A stretch of DNA of 64,000 nt from Pseudomonas sp. B21_DOA (GCA_030544685.1 CP086683.1:2852001-2916000); one strand, 5' to 3'; shown: positions 18,214 to 27,573, counted from the first letter of the stretch. Translations and numbers: made by a program. The notes: generated by a model from the sequence alone, not told the origin.

Positions 18214-18744
18214 ATGAAAGCCGCACTCGTCGAACTCATCAGCAAAATCAGCTCCGGCTGCATGGGTGAGGATGAGATTCTGAAAGTGGCTGACGAAGCC
18301 GCTCAGGCCTACGCCGATGCCGATGCTTTTCTGGCAGCCAATCCGGACATCAACTACGACGACACTTTCCCGATTCCGCTGGGTGAGTGGGTAGTGGTCG
18401 GCAGCCTGCCGGAAACTGTGCTGTTCCAGGCCGATACCTACGTCGATCTGTTCGCACAAATCGTTGCCTCGTTTGGCCCGGGGGTGGATTTCAATCTCAA
18501 GCCCAAGCAACTGGCCAAGACTGAAGCGCTGACCGCACTCAACCGCATTCAGGTGCAGATGAGCAGCCTGAACAAGGAAAACGGCGGTTACACGTTGATG
18601 AACTTCAGCCAGTTGCTCGACGATGAACTGCAAATGGTCCTGGTCTACGGCAACGACGTGCCGCGGGTGCTGGAGTTGTGCGCCGAGATCGGCATCGCCG
18701 CGGCGCCGGCACTGGAAGCCTTGAAGGTCGCCGTTCACGTCTGA
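18214..18744 (+). CDS. Conserved hypothetical protein
   Basis: A 176-residue acidic soluble protein (MKAALVELISKISSGCMGED...). It appears all-alpha at the start, with alternating helices and strands after. It has no membrane segment, signal peptide or catalytic motif I recognise. It lies 80 bases after the ankyrin gene on the same strand. Codon use is like that of the neighbours, so it is a real gene, but the function is unknown. Confidence 0.7.
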   Translation: MKAALVELISKISSGCMGEDEILKVADEAAQAYADADAFLAANPDINYDDTFPIPLGEWVVVGSLPETVLFQADTYVDLFAQIVASFGPGVDFNLKPKQLAKTEALTALNRIQVQMSSLNKENGGYTLMNFSQLLDDELQMVLVYGNDVPRVLELCAEIGIAAAPALEALKVAVHV

Positions 18745-18815
18745 ACGCAATAAAAGGGAACCCTGCGCGCGACCGTCTATCCTAAAAGTGCATGCCACTA
18801 TTCTGGAGCGACACC

Positions 18816-19007
18816 ATGGGTTCCACGTTCAACGGTCTGATTGGCCTGATCATCCTTGCCCTCGACATCTGGGCCATCATCAACGTACTGAAAAGCGGTA
18901 CCTCAACCGGGATGAAAATCGTCTGGGTGCTGCTGATCATCCTCCTGCCAGTGCTGGGCCTGATCATCTGGGCGATTGCCGGGCCACGGGGCAACGTCCG
19001 GATCTGA
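18816..19007 (+). CDS. Small membrane protein with PLDc_N-type domain
   Basis: A 63-residue protein from ATG 18816 (GGAG upstream). Two hydrophobic helices (LIGLIILALDIWAIINVL and WVLLIILLPVLGLIIWAI) are followed by GPRG. The pattern of a D-x-W in helix 1 and LLPVLGxIxWxIxGPR in helix 2 is the phospholipase-D N-terminal (PLDc_N) membrane domain, here standing alone. It is probably an inner-membrane protein; function unknown. Confidence 0.8.
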   Translation: MGSTFNGLIGLIILALDIWAIINVLKSGTSTGMKIVWVLLIILLPVLGLIIWAIAGPRGNVRI

Positions 19008-19034
19008 GCTGATTTTCGATCACACTGTTATCCC

Positions 19035-19127
19035 TGTGGGAGCGAGCCTGCTCGCGAAGACGTTGTGTCAGTCGCCATCACGGGCAACTGATGCTGCGCT
19101 TTCGCGAGCAGGCTTGCTCCCACATTG
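19035..19127. repeat. REP pair (inverted)
   Basis: Main-family REP cores GTGGGAGCGAGCCTGCTCGC and GCGAGCAGGCTTGCTCCCAC face each other across a spacer of about 50 bases. Confidence 0.9.
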
Positions 19128-19248
19128 GTTTGCGCTGGTAAAAAATATGTTGAGGTTCGACCTGTCATCTTCGGCAACGTAGAATGCGCGCCTTTCCCGG
19201 GCTATCGTCCCCACGATGGCGCCCGCGCATTTATCGGAGCACTTGACC

Positions 19249-20124
19249 ATGACCGTCACCAAGACCAGTGAGTACCTGGAAACCCTCTACGAAGGCTACG
19301 GCCAGCGCTTTCGCATGGAAAAACTGCTGCACGAAGTGCGCACCGAACACCAGCATCTGGTGATCTTCCAGAACCCGCGCATGGGCCGGGTCATGGCGTT
19401 GGACGGCGTGATCCAGACCACCGAAGCCGACGAATTCATCTACCACGAAATGCTCACCCACGTGCCGATCCTCGCCCACGGCACCGCCAAGCGCGTGCTG
19501 ATCATTGGTGGCGGTGACGGCGGCATGCTGCGCGAAGTGACCAAGCACGCTGGCGTCGAGCACATCACCATGGTCGAGATCGATGGCACTGTGGTCGACA
19601 TGTGTAAGGAGTTCCTGCCGAACCATTCCGCCGGTGCCTACGACGATCCGCGCCTGAACCTGGTGATCGACGACGGCATGCGTTTCGTCGCCACCACCAC
19701 TGAAAAATTCGACGTGATCATCTCCGACTCCACCGACCCGATCGGCCCGGGTGAAGTGCTGTTCTCGGAGAACTTCTACCAGGCTTGCCACCGTTGCCTG
19801 AACGACGGCGGCATTCTCGTTACCCAGAACGGCACGCCGTTCATGCAGATCGACGAAGTCAAAACCACCGCCGGTCGTCTGCGCAGCCTGTTCCCGGACT
19901 GGCACTTCTACCAGGCCGCTGTGCCGACCTACATCGGCGGTTCGATGACCTTCGCCTGGGGCTCGACCAACCCGGCCTACCGCAAGCTCAGCCGTGAAAC
20001 CCTGCAACAGCGCTTCATCGGTAGCGGCATCGTCACCCGTTACTACAACCCGGAAATCCACATTGGCGCATTCGCTTTGCCGCAATACGTGCTGCAAGCG
20101 GTCAATAAGCCGAGCAACGACTGA
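19249..20124 (+). CDS. speE: Spermidine synthase (polyamine aminopropyltransferase)
   Basis: Transfers an aminopropyl group from decarboxylated SAM to putrescine. The 291-residue protein begins at ATG 19249 (CGGAGC upstream) with [20 protein letters not shown]. The nucleotide-binding motif [14 protein letters not shown] is near residue 87, and the catalytic region [19 protein letters not shown] near 158. [14 protein letters not shown] is also typical. No speD is adjacent. Confidence 0.95.
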   Translation: MTVTKTSEYLETLYEGYGQRFRMEKLLHEVRTEHQHLVIFQNPRMGRVMALDGVIQTTEADEFIYHEMLTHVPILAHGTAKRVLIIGGGDGGMLREVTKHAGVEHITMVEIDGTVVDMCKEFLPNHSAGAYDDPRLNLVIDDGMRFVATTTEKFDVIISDSTDPIGPGEVLFSENFYQACHRCLNDGGILVTQNGTPFMQIDEVKTTAGRLRSLFPDWHFYQAAVPTYIGGSMTFAWGSTNPAYRKLSRETLQQRFIGSGIVTRYYNPEIHIGAFALPQYVLQAVNKPSND

Positions 20125-20153
20125 TCACCCTGACGTCGCTCTGCAAGGAGCTT

Positions 20154-20285
20154 TTGTGGCGAGGGATTTATCCCCGTTGGGATGCGCAGCATCCCTGAAC
20201 CGGCCTGCGCGGTGTCTCCGTCAAACCGCAATGGACGGTATTACGACTGCTGCGCAGCCGGACGGGGATAAATCCCTCGCCACAG
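20154..20285. repeat. Long inverted repeat, third REP-like family
   Basis: TGTGGCGAGGGATTTATCCCCGT at the left and its complement ACGGGGATAAATCCCTCGCCACA at the right enclose a 90-base centre that has smaller palindromes such as GGGATGCGCAGCATCCC. Confidence 0.85.
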
Positions 20286-20409
20286 AAGTCCGCCCTATCG
20301 ATCGGATCGTTATTTTCACCGTTGGCGGTTGTAATCCTTTTGAACCAACTATCGCGGAAAAAGTCGAGATAGAGGTAAGCCCATTTACGGGTTGATCGAG
20401 GAGGCACTG

Positions 20410-20643
20410 ATGCAAAAGTGGAAAGTCACTTTCGTGGATGATCACGGCGAAATTGTTGATGAAGTCTTCGAACGTGAGGAATGCCCGTCCGATGATGAAG
20501 CCGCACGGCTGATCAAGGAGCGGCTTCTTCCGGTCGCTGCCCAGCTGGATCTGAACGATCTGGAAGGGCGCACCGCCGATGCCGGGGTGAAAAACCTCAA
20601 GACCCAGAACGGCATCGAAATCCGCAGCATCACACCCATCTGA
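20410..20643 (+). CDS. Small hypothetical protein
   Basis: A 77-residue acidic protein (MQKWKVTFVDDHGEIVDEVF...). ATG 20410 has GGAGG 6 bases upstream; an earlier in-frame start at 20392 lacks a site. Predicted as beta strands followed by a helix (DEAARLIKERLLPVAAQLDL). No motif is recognised. It stands alone between a repeat and the RraB-like gene. Confidence 0.65.
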   Translation: MQKWKVTFVDDHGEIVDEVFEREECPSDDEAARLIKERLLPVAAQLDLNDLEGRTADAGVKNLKTQNGIEIRSITPI

Positions 20644-20852
20644 ACACTTCCTGTCATCTCGAAAACCAGGCCTTGGCAGCGGCGCTCTCTTGGGGCTACT
20701 CTGCAAGCGAGATCAGCGAATGGATCGCTAAGGTCTGGTCTTGTCAGCTACATGCTTGTTTCCCGCGCGCAACCACGTTGCCGTAGTACTTAGGCCAAAA
20801 GGCCCGGGGCGGGAATACGGAAAGTCTATCCATCAATCGAGGGGGACGATTC

Positions 20853-21200
20853 ATGAGCACAGCCTATCAAGAAGACATCAGCAGCAACGTTCTGCGCCGC
20901 ATGAAAGAAGGCGGTTTCGATTTTTCCCGGTTCCATCCCATCGAGTTCTACGCGATTTTCCCGGACGAGGAGCGGGCGCGCAGGGCAGCAGGCAAATTTC
21001 GCGGTGAATCCATCAATGCCCAGGTCAGTGCGCGCGACGACGGCGCCTGGTCGCTGGAATTGAGCAAAGTGATGTACGCAACCTATGACGACATCGGCGA
21101 TTTCGAGCAAGGCTTTTCTGCCGTGGTCGAACCGCTGGGCGGCATTATCGAGGGTTGGGGCGTGAAGCAGGAGGTGCGCAATCGTTACCGCCTGAATTGA
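20853..21200 (+). CDS. RraB-family protein (putative ribonuclease E inhibitor)
   Basis: A 115-residue protein with the RraB layout: an N-terminal helix (SSNVLRRMKEGGFDFSRFHP), IEFYAIFPDEERARRAA, then WSLELSKVMYATYDDIGDFE and VEPLGGIIEGWGVKQE. In E. coli RraB binds RNase E and lowers its activity. The assignment rests on this pattern and the length. GAGGGGGACG precedes the ATG. The 209 bases upstream hold no gene. Confidence 0.75.
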   Translation: MSTAYQEDISSNVLRRMKEGGFDFSRFHPIEFYAIFPDEERARRAAGKFRGESINAQVSARDDGAWSLELSKVMYATYDDIGDFEQGFSAVVEPLGGIIEGWGVKQEVRNRYRLN

Positions 21201-21221
21201 TATTGAGCATTTTGTATCAGG

Positions 21222-21256
21222 CAACGGCTGACCTTCGGGTCGGCCGTTGTCGTTTC
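21222..21256 (+). terminator. Terminator of the RraB-like gene
   Basis: AACGGCTGACC pairs with GGTCGGCCGTT around TTCG and is followed by GTCGTTTC. It lies 22 bases past the stop. Confidence 0.7.
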
Positions 21257-21304
21257 TGGCTTCTGCACATCGCAGTGGCAAAACCCTGAAACAAGAATCC
21301 CGGG

Positions 21305-21335
21305 CAAAAAAAGCCACCGGAGAGGGTGGCTAAAA
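21305..21335 (-). terminator. Strong minus-strand terminator without an annotated gene
   Basis: On the minus strand AGCCACC pairs with GGTGGCT around a 6-base loop and TTTTTTT follows. Nothing on the minus strand between 21336 and 21676 codes for protein, so it points to a short untranslated RNA (next entry). Confidence 0.7.
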
Positions 21336-21470
21336 GGGAAGACGGGTACGCGATAAAGTCCTGTCGGGACGGGGCCGCCAAGGCAGTGCAGATCAGTTGA
21401 GCTGGCTACTTCGCGGCGGCGTGCCGGGCAAGTTTTGCAGCGAATGCGCGGATTATCCGCAGTCGCGGCC
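21305..21470 (-). ncRNA. Candidate small RNA
   Basis: Inferred only from the orphan terminator at its 3' end and a GGATAATCC element at 21451-21459 that could act as a -10 box. There is no good -35 box and no match to a known RNA family that I can name. The rest of 21257-21676 contains no gene on either strand. Confidence 0.3.
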
Positions 21471-21676
21471 GGGCAGTGAAATCAACTCTGACTATGCTGG
21501 TGATAGGCGATGCAGTGCGTCGCAATGAAGCGGGGGCAATCGGGCCGGGGCATTTGCCGCACAGGAATGGTGCGCGGTCTGCGGCATAGATCTACAACCG
21601 ATTGAATTAAAAGCGTTTATGCCGATGGCACGGGCCTTGCGAAGGCCTGTATGTCCGGAGTGACAAGGAGTACGGC

Positions 21677-23086
21677 ATGATCCGCACCTATTTTGATGAG
21701 ATGTACGATGCCGGCGGCCTGGTCCGCCCGCATTACCGGGAATTTGCCCGCTGGCTGGCCGAGACGCCCGACGAGTTGCTCGCGCAGCGCCGCCGCGAGG
21801 CCGATCTGCTGTTCCACCGGGCCGGGATCACCTTCACGCTCTATGGCGACGAGCAAGGCACCGAGCGGCTGATTCCGTTCGATACCATTCCCCGCAGCAT
21901 CCCCGCCAGTGAATGGCGGATTGTCGAGCGCGGCTGTATTCAGCGGGTCAAGGCGTTGAACATGTTTCTCGCCGACCTCTATCACGAGCAGCGCATCATC
22001 AAGGCCGGGATCATTCCCGCCGAACAGGTGCTGGCCAACGAGCAATACCAGTTGGCGATGCAGGGCCTGGATCTGCACCGCGACATCTACTCGCACATCT
22101 CCGGCGTCGATCTGGTGCGCGACGGCGATGGCACTTATTACGTCCTCGAGGACAACCTGCGCACACCCAGCGGCGTCAGCTACATGCTCGAAGACCGCAA
22201 GATGATGATGCGCCTGTTCCCCGAACTGTTCGCCGCCCAGCGTATTGCCCCGATCGATCACTACCCAAACCTGCTGCTCGACACCCTGAAAAGCTCCAGC
22301 CCGATCGACAATCCCAGCGTAGTGGTGCTGACGCCGGGACGCTTCAACAGCGCGTTCTTCGAACATGCGTTTCTGGCGCGGGAGATGGGCGTTGAGCTGG
22401 TGGAAGGCGCGGATCTGTTCGTGCGCGACGACAAGGTGTTCATGCGCACCACCGACGGCCCGAAAGCGGTCGACGTGATCTACCGTCGCCTCGATGACGC
22501 ATTCCTCGATCCGCTGGCATTCAACCCGGATTCGATGCTCGGTGTGCCGGGGCTGCTGTCGTCCTATCGTTCCGGCAACGTGGTGCTGGCCAACGCCATC
22601 GGCACCGGGGTGGCGGACGATAAATCGGTGTACCCGTTTGTCACCGACATGATCCGGTTCTACCTCGACGAAGAGCCGATTCTGAAAAACGTGCCGACCT
22701 GGCAATGCCGCAACCCCTCCGAGCTGTCCCACGTATTGGCCAATCTTCCCGATCTGGTGGTCAAGGAAACACAGGGCTCCGGCGGTTACGGGATGCTGGT
22801 CGGGCCGGCCGCGACGACGGCGGAAATCGATGCCTTTCGTGAGCGCATCAAAGCCAAACCCCATGCCTACATCGCGCAACCGACGCTATCGCTGTCAACT
22901 TGTCCGACCTTTGTCGAAAACGGCATCGCGCCACGCCATATCGACCTGCGTCCGTTCGTGCTTTCCGGGCGCGAAACCCGGGTGGTGCCTGGCGGTTTGA
23001 CCCGGGTCGCGTTGCGTGAAGGCTCCCTGGTGGTGAATTCCTCCCAGGGCGGCGGCACCAAGGACACCTGGGTAGTCGAGGATTGA
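21677..23086 (+). CDS. Circularly permuted ATP-grasp protein
   Basis: A 469-residue protein of the circularly permuted ATP-grasp type 2 group (DUF404/DUF407). Visible segments include FYDEMYDAGG-like MIRTYFDEMYDAGGLVRPHY, FDTIPRSIPASEW, YYVLEDNLRTPSGVSYMLE, VVKETQGSGGYGMLVGP and the C-terminal LRPFVLSG. Such enzymes are predicted amidoligases that join amino acids or peptides using ATP; the product is unknown. It is the first gene of a tight three-gene unit with alpha-E and transglutaminase genes. Confidence 0.9.
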   Translation: MIRTYFDEMYDAGGLVRPHYREFARWLAETPDELLAQRRREADLLFHRAGITFTLYGDEQGTERLIPFDTIPRSIPASEWRIVERGCIQRVKALNMFLADLYHEQRIIKAGIIPAEQVLANEQYQLAMQGLDLHRDIYSHISGVDLVRDGDGTYYVLEDNLRTPSGVSYMLEDRKMMMRLFPELFAAQRIAPIDHYPNLLLDTLKSSSPIDNPSVVVLTPGRFNSAFFEHAFLAREMGVELVEGADLFVRDDKVFMRTTDGPKAVDVIYRRLDDAFLDPLAFNPDSMLGVPGLLSSYRSGNVVLANAIGTGVADDKSVYPFVTDMIRFYLDEEPILKNVPTWQCRNPSELSHVLANLPDLVVKETQGSGGYGMLVGPAATTAEIDAFRERIKAKPHAYIAQPTLSLSTCPTFVENGIAPRHIDLRPFVLSGRETRVVPGGLTRVALREGSLVVNSSQGGGTKDTWVVED

Positions 23087-23098
23087 AGGAAGCTTGCC

Positions 23099-24049
23099 AT
23101 GTTAAGTAGAACTGCCTCGGATCTGTACTGGATGTCGCGTTACCTGGAGCGTGCGGAGAATCTCGCGCGCATGCTCGACATCAGTTATTCGCTGTCGCTG
23201 ATGCCGCAGGACGGGCGCGGCGACGGGCTGCACGAACTCGCCATGCCGTTGCTCATTACCGGCACCCTTGATGATTACCTTGAACGCCACGGTGATCTGC
23301 ACGCCGAGCGTCTGCTGCATTTCTTTGCGCTGGACGCGGCCAACCCGGCGAGCATTTACAGCTGCCTCGGCTCGGCGCGAGCCAGTGCCCATGCCGTGCG
23401 CGGGCGAATCACCGCCGACATGTGGGAAAACATCAACGCCACCTGGCTGGAAATTCGCGGCATCGCCGAACAGGGTCTGAGCCGCTACGGCATGAGCCGT
23501 TTCTGCGAATGGATCAAGGAGCGCTCGCACCTGTTCCGTGGCGCGTCCTACGGCACGATCATGCGCAACGACGCGTTTCGTTTTATCCGTCTGGGCACGT
23601 TCATCGAACGCGCGGACAACACGCTGCGCCTGCTTGATGCCCGCTACGAAATGGCCGGCGATCAGGCCGAAGCGGTGAGCGATGGCACCGCGCATGCCTA
23701 TTACCAGTGGAGTGCGCTGCTGCGCGCCTTGTCTTCGTTCGAGGCCTACACGGAAATCTATCGCGACGCGCCCGGCGCCCGGCATGTGGCCGAACTGCTG
23801 CTGTTGCGCGCCGATGTGCCGCGTTCGCTGCGTGCCTGTACCGAAGAGATCGACCAGATCCTCGCGCAACTGCCCGGCGCCAACGGCCGACCGGCACAAC
23901 GCCTGGCGGCGGAAATGGACGCGCGCCTGCGCTACACCGGCATCAACGAAATCCTCGAAGAAGGCCTGCACGCCTGGCTGACCGAATTCATCCCGCTGGT
24001 GCGCCAGTTGGGCAACGCCATTCACAGTTCCTACCTGGAGGCTGCATGA
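23099..24049 (+). CDS. Alpha-E domain protein
   Basis: A 316-residue, mostly helical protein that starts MLSRTASDLYWMSRYLERAEN, the hallmark of alpha-E (DUF403) proteins. Another conserved part is FIRLGTFIERADNTLRLLDARY. It lies 12 bases after the ATP-grasp gene and its stop overlaps the transglutaminase start, so the three are co-translated. The biochemical role is unknown; the family co-occurs with ATP-grasp amidoligases and transglutaminase-like peptidases. Confidence 0.92.
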   Translation: MLSRTASDLYWMSRYLERAENLARMLDISYSLSLMPQDGRGDGLHELAMPLLITGTLDDYLERHGDLHAERLLHFFALDAANPASIYSCLGSARASAHAVRGRITADMWENINATWLEIRGIAEQGLSRYGMSRFCEWIKERSHLFRGASYGTIMRNDAFRFIRLGTFIERADNTLRLLDARYEMAGDQAEAVSDGTAHAYYQWSALLRALSSFEAYTEIYRDAPGARHVAELLLLRADVPRSLRACTEEIDQILAQLPGANGRPAQRLAAEMDARLRYTGINEILEEGLHAWLTEFIPLVRQLGNAIHSSYLEAA

Positions 24050-24848
24050 GACTTTCCATAAGCCACGAGACCACCTATCACTATGAAGATCAGGTGCGCG
24101 CGAGCATCCAGTACCTGCGCCTGACGCCCCACGACAGCGAGCGCCAGCATGTGCTCAGTTGGCAACTCGACCTACCGCGTCCTGTGCGTGCGCAGCTCGA
24201 TCCGTTCGGCAACATCCTGCATGTGCTGACCATGGACGAGCCGCACGAAGCGATCATCATTGGCGCCCGTGGTCAGGTCGATATCGATGAACTGCGCGAA
24301 GCTGAACATGAAAGTCAGTCGGCGCTGCCGTTCCTGCGCTTCACGCGCCTGACCGAAGCCGATGAGGCCTTGCGCGAGTTTGCCGGGAAGAACTGCAAGC
24401 AACGGCGTGATCGCACCGCGCTGATCGACTTGATGCACGGTCTGAATCAGCACATGACCTACACGCCCGGCTCGACCGAGGTAGACACCAGCGCCGCCGA
24501 AGCTTTCGCCGGGCGCTCCGGCGTCTGTCAGGACCATACGCATGCTTTTCTTGCCTGCGCGCGCAGCCTGGCGTGCCGTCGCGTTACGTGTCGGGTTATC
24601 TGTACAGCGAAGATTGCGAGCATCTGGCCAGTCATGCCTGGGCAGAAGCGTGGCTGGACGACGCGTGGTACAGCTTCGACGTGACCAACCAACTGGCGCG
24701 CCCGGAGCGACATCTGAAGCTGGCGGTGGGTCTGGATTATCTCGATGCCTGCCCGGTACGCGGCATGCGCCGGGGCGGCGGCTGCGAGCAGATGCATGCG
24801 AAGGTGTTCGTCTCGCCGACGCCCGTTATTTCCGTGCAGCAACAATAG
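24046..24848 (+). pseudogene. Transglutaminase-like cysteine peptidase, frameshifted
   Basis: Starts at ATG 24046 inside the alpha-E stop (MRLSISHETTYHYEDQVRAS). The catalytic Cys is in GRSGVCQDHTHAF. At 24570-24571 a G seems missing (CTGGCGTG for CTGGGCGTG). The next frame then supplies VPSRYVSGYLYS, the catalytic His in SHAWAEAWL and Asp in SFDVTNQ, ending at 24848. Repaired, it is about 267 residues with the full Cys-His-Asp triad. It probably cleaves or forms the isopeptide-type bonds made by the ATP-grasp partner, an inference from the family. Confidence 0.88.
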
Positions 24849-24863
24849 ATTCGGGATACCGCT

Positions 24864-24944
24864 ATCGCTGGCAAGCCAGCTCCCACAGGATGACCGCTGA
24901 TTCGAACTTTGCGCACACCCTGTGGGAGCTGGCTTGCCAGCGAA
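24864..24944. repeat. Inverted repeat, fourth REP-like family
   Basis: TCGCTGGCAAGCCAGCTCCCACA faces TGTGGGAGCTGGCTTGCCAGCGA across about 35 bases. The core differs from the main REP but shares the GTGGGAGC end. Confidence 0.88.
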
Positions 24945-24969
24945 GAGGCCAGTAATAACACCTTAAGGC

Positions 24970-25791
24970 TTACGGCTTAACTTTGCGGCCGGCCATGTGC
25001 GTGAGATAGCCCACCAGCATTTCAAGGTCTCCATCCGGCAACACCTGCGCCGAAAAACCGGGCATCTTCGCCTGCGGCCATTGGCGCAAACTCTGCGGAT
25101 CGCGGATGTAACGCTTCAAGAAATCCGCCCCAAAATACTCGGTCGGGCTATACGGAATATTCAGATCCGGCCCGAACTGCGCATCGCCAGCACCATTCAA
25201 TCGATGACAGGCCAGGCAGTTTTTCTGAAACAGGGCAAAACCCTTGTTCACCGGATCATCGGCCTTCAAGGCAGGATCGGGCAGCAGGGCAGGGAAGCGT
25301 TGGGCCACCGGCGCCATCAGCTTGATGCTGGCGACCTCGAACGGCCACTGTTCGGGGCTGATATTGCCGGCCTGCGGATCGGTCCAGACCAGATAGAACG
25401 GCCCGGCGCTGTGCTTGCCGGCAGACAGCGGTGGCCACGGCTGCGCCGGGTCCTCGATTGCCAGCCATGCGCGTGCGCCGTCCTTGTTCAGCAAGGGCGC
25501 GGCGGCCAACTCTGCGGCAAAGCCATCCAGCGCCACCGCCTGCAAGTGATCCTCCCGCTTGACCCCCGTCAGCAATGCGGCCAGCGGCACGGCTTGATAG
25601 GTCATGTCCTTCTTGTAGGAAACATCATTGTTGATCGTGAGAATTTGCAGCTGAGGATGCTGGAGCAGCTCTTCGGTCTGCCAGGTGCGGCTGTTTGCGC
25701 CCAACTGCAGATCCAGTTGTGCGGCGGACAAGGGCAAGCTCAGTAGCAAGGCACCGAGCGCAATGAGCGTTTTCAAATGATCGCCGTCCAT
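24970..25791 (-). CDS. Periplasmic c-type cytochrome
   Basis: A 273-residue exported protein with signal peptide TLIALGALLLSLPLSAAQ. A single haem site, NCLACHRLNGAG (CxxCH), lies near residue 195, and MPGFSAQVLPDGD supplies the likely Met ligand. The N-terminal 150 residues form a separate domain of the molybdopterin/sulfite-oxidase accessory kind, not firmly identified. The start is uncertain: ATG 25791 is taken, and TTG 25776 fits the signal peptide equally well. It is convergent with the transglutaminase gene. Confidence 0.8.
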   Translation of the reverse strand: MDGDHLKTLIALGALLLSLPLSAAQLDLQLGANSRTWQTEELLQHPQLQILTINNDVSYKKDMTYQAVPLAALLTGVKREDHLQAVALDGFAAELAAAPLLNKDGARAWLAIEDPAQPWPPLSAGKHSAGPFYLVWTDPQAGNISPEQWPFEVASIKLMAPVAQRFPALLPDPALKADDPVNKGFALFQKNCLACHRLNGAGDAQFGPDLNIPYSPTEYFGADFLKRYIRDPQSLRQWPQAKMPGFSAQVLPDGDLEMLVGYLTHMAGRKVKP

Positions 25792-25886
25792 GTCGTGGTA
25801 GTGCGCAAAGGTTGGCACAACCACGCTGGCCCGGGTAGCGGGCCAGTCACATTTTCAGTGGCGATATACAGCACGCGACGTTTGAA

Positions 25887-25982
25887 TCAGCCGATGACCT
25901 TGGTCAGATTCGGCAAGATCAACAACAGCGTCGTGGCGAAAAGAATGAGTCCTGCTTGACGTACTTTCGGTTGTTTGAACAT
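25887..25982 (-). CDS. 31-residue membrane protein
   Basis: A short frame from ATG 25982 encodes MFKQPKVRQAGLILFATT and then a hydrophobic stretch ending LPNLTKVIG. AAAGGCGG lies 7 bases upstream as ribosome site. The one hydrophobic helix with a basic N-terminus suggests a single-pass inner-membrane peptide. The 15-mer GGAAATAACAATAAA just upstream is identical to the one in the NCS2 leader and carries a Crc/Hfq motif, which supports a translated, regulated gene. Function unknown. Confidence 0.6.
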   Translation of the reverse strand: MFKQPKVRQAGLILFATTLLLILPNLTKVIG

Positions 25983-25994
25983 GGCTTGACCGCC

Positions 25995-26009
25995 TTTATT
26001 GTTATTTCC
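25995..26009 (-). promoter_or_regulatory. Crc/Hfq-type CA motif before the 31-residue gene
   Basis: The minus strand reads GGAAATAACAATAAA, containing AACAATAA (AAnAAnAA). It ends 4 bases before the GGCGG ribosome site. Confidence 0.5.
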
Positions 26010-26367
26010 TGATGCATGCCTGACTGCATATCCCTGACGGCACGCGGTGCACTTCCTGTTAATGGACGCCCGTCTCGGCAAAACCCGACGACTATGGCGT
26101 ACATCTTCACCTTAGAGCCCACGTCAGCCTTCGCTTAGATCCATTTCATATGGTGATCTTGAAAAAGCTTTTAAAAAAGCATGAGGCGTATTGCCAGCTT
26201 CTTTGCCGCCCGCTGGCTAGACAACTCGACGACCTGAACCGGTTCACCTCATGCCGCATGACCGTCCGTCTGAGCGTGTGCGTCAAGTGCTTTGAGCAAT
26301 GTGGTCATTGCTTGCCACTCTGCGCAGGGCGAAAGTGAAGTGACAATAAATCAGGTTCGAGGACGTC
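26010..26367. other. Intergenic region, no gene seen
   Basis: Divergent promoter region between the small membrane protein gene and the thiolase gene. An AT-rich stretch with AAAAGCTTTT lies at 26161-26180. Open frames here are short and have no ribosome sites. Confidence 0.4.
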
Positions 26368-27573
26368 ATGACTGAAGCTTTGATTTTCGATGCGTTGCGC
26401 ACCCCGCGTGGCAAAGGCAAGGCCGATGGCGCGCTGCACAGCGTGAAGCCGGTCAACCTGGTGGCGGGTCTGCTGAGCGCCTTGCAGGCGCGCACTGCGC
26501 TGGATACCAGTCAGGTCGATGATGTCGTCCTCGGCTGCGTCACGCCGATCGGCGATCAAGGTTCGGACATCGCCAAGACGGCGGTGCAAGTGGCCGACTG
26601 GGACGTCAGCGTCGCCGGTGTGCAGATCAATCGTTTCTGCGCTTCGGGTCTGGAAGCGGTGAATCTTGGCGCGATGAAAGTGCGCTCGGGCTTCGAGGAT
26701 CTGGTGGTGGTTGGCGGCGTCGAGTCGATGTCGCGGGTGCCAATGGGCAGCGATGGCGGCGCCTGGGCGCTGGACCCGCAGACCAACCTGCACAGCCATT
26801 TCACCCCGCAAGGGGTCGGCGCCGATCTGATCGCCACCCTCGAAGGCTTCAGCCGGCAGGACGTCGATGCCTACGCGCTGCACTCGCAGCAAAAAGCCGC
26901 ACGAGCACGGGCCGACGGCTCCTTCAACAAGTCGTTGGTGCCGGTGCAGGATCAGAACGGCATCATCCTGCTTGATCACGATGAGTTTATCCGCGCCGAA
27001 TCGACCCTCGAAGGCCTGGGCAAGCTCAAGCCGAGTTTCGAAATGATCGGGCAGATGGGCTTTGACGCCACGGCGTTGCGGGTCTACAGCCATGTCGAGC
27101 GGATCAACCATGTGCACACGCCGGGCAACAGTTCCGGAATTGTCGACGGTGCGGCGCTGATGCTCATCGGCTCCGAAGCCAAGGGCCGCGCCCTGGGGCT
27201 GCAGCCACGCGCGCGTATCGTCGCCACGGCCGTCACCAGCACAGACCCGACCATCATGCTCACCGGCCCGGCGCCGGCGACTCGCAAAGCGCTGGCCAAG
27301 GCCGGACTGCGCGTGGAGGACATCGATCTGTTCGAGGTCAACGAAGCGTTTGCTTCGGTGGTGCTGAAATTCATCAAGGACATGGCCGTCGATCCCGGCA
27401 AGGTCAACGTCAACGGCGGCTCGATCGCCATGGGCCACCCGCTGGGCGCCACCGGTTGCGCGATCCTCGGCACCCTGCTTGATGAACTGGAGGCGCGGAA
27501 CCTGCGCTACGGCCTGGCGACGCTGTGTGTCGGCGGCGGCATGGGCATTGCCACCATCATCGAACGCCTCTGA
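26368..27573 (+). CDS. Acetyl-CoA acetyltransferase / 3-ketoacyl-CoA thiolase
   Basis: A 401-residue thiolase for the last step of beta-oxidation. The acyl-accepting Cys91 is in [29 protein letters not shown] carries the catalytic His, and LCVGGGMG the second Cys. The gene lies 24 bases before the multifunctional beta-oxidation gene on the same strand, so the two form the alpha/beta pair of a fatty-acid or related acid pathway. It is not the fadA that pairs with standard fadB by length or sequence feel, so no gene symbol is given. Confidence 0.92.
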   Translation: MTEALIFDALRTPRGKGKADGALHSVKPVNLVAGLLSALQARTALDTSQVDDVVLGCVTPIGDQGSDIAKTAVQVADWDVSVAGVQINRFCASGLEAVNLGAMKVRSGFEDLVVVGGVESMSRVPMGSDGGAWALDPQTNLHSHFTPQGVGADLIATLEGFSRQDVDAYALHSQQKAARARADGSFNKSLVPVQDQNGIILLDHDEFIRAESTLEGLGKLKPSFEMIGQMGFDATALRVYSHVERINHVHTPGNSSGIVDGAALMLIGSEAKGRALGLQPRARIVATAVTSTDPTIMLTGPAPATRKALAKAGLRVEDIDLFEVNEAFASVVLKFIKDMAVDPGKVNVNGGSIAMGHPLGATGCAILGTLLDELEARNLRYGLATLCVGGGMGIATIIERL

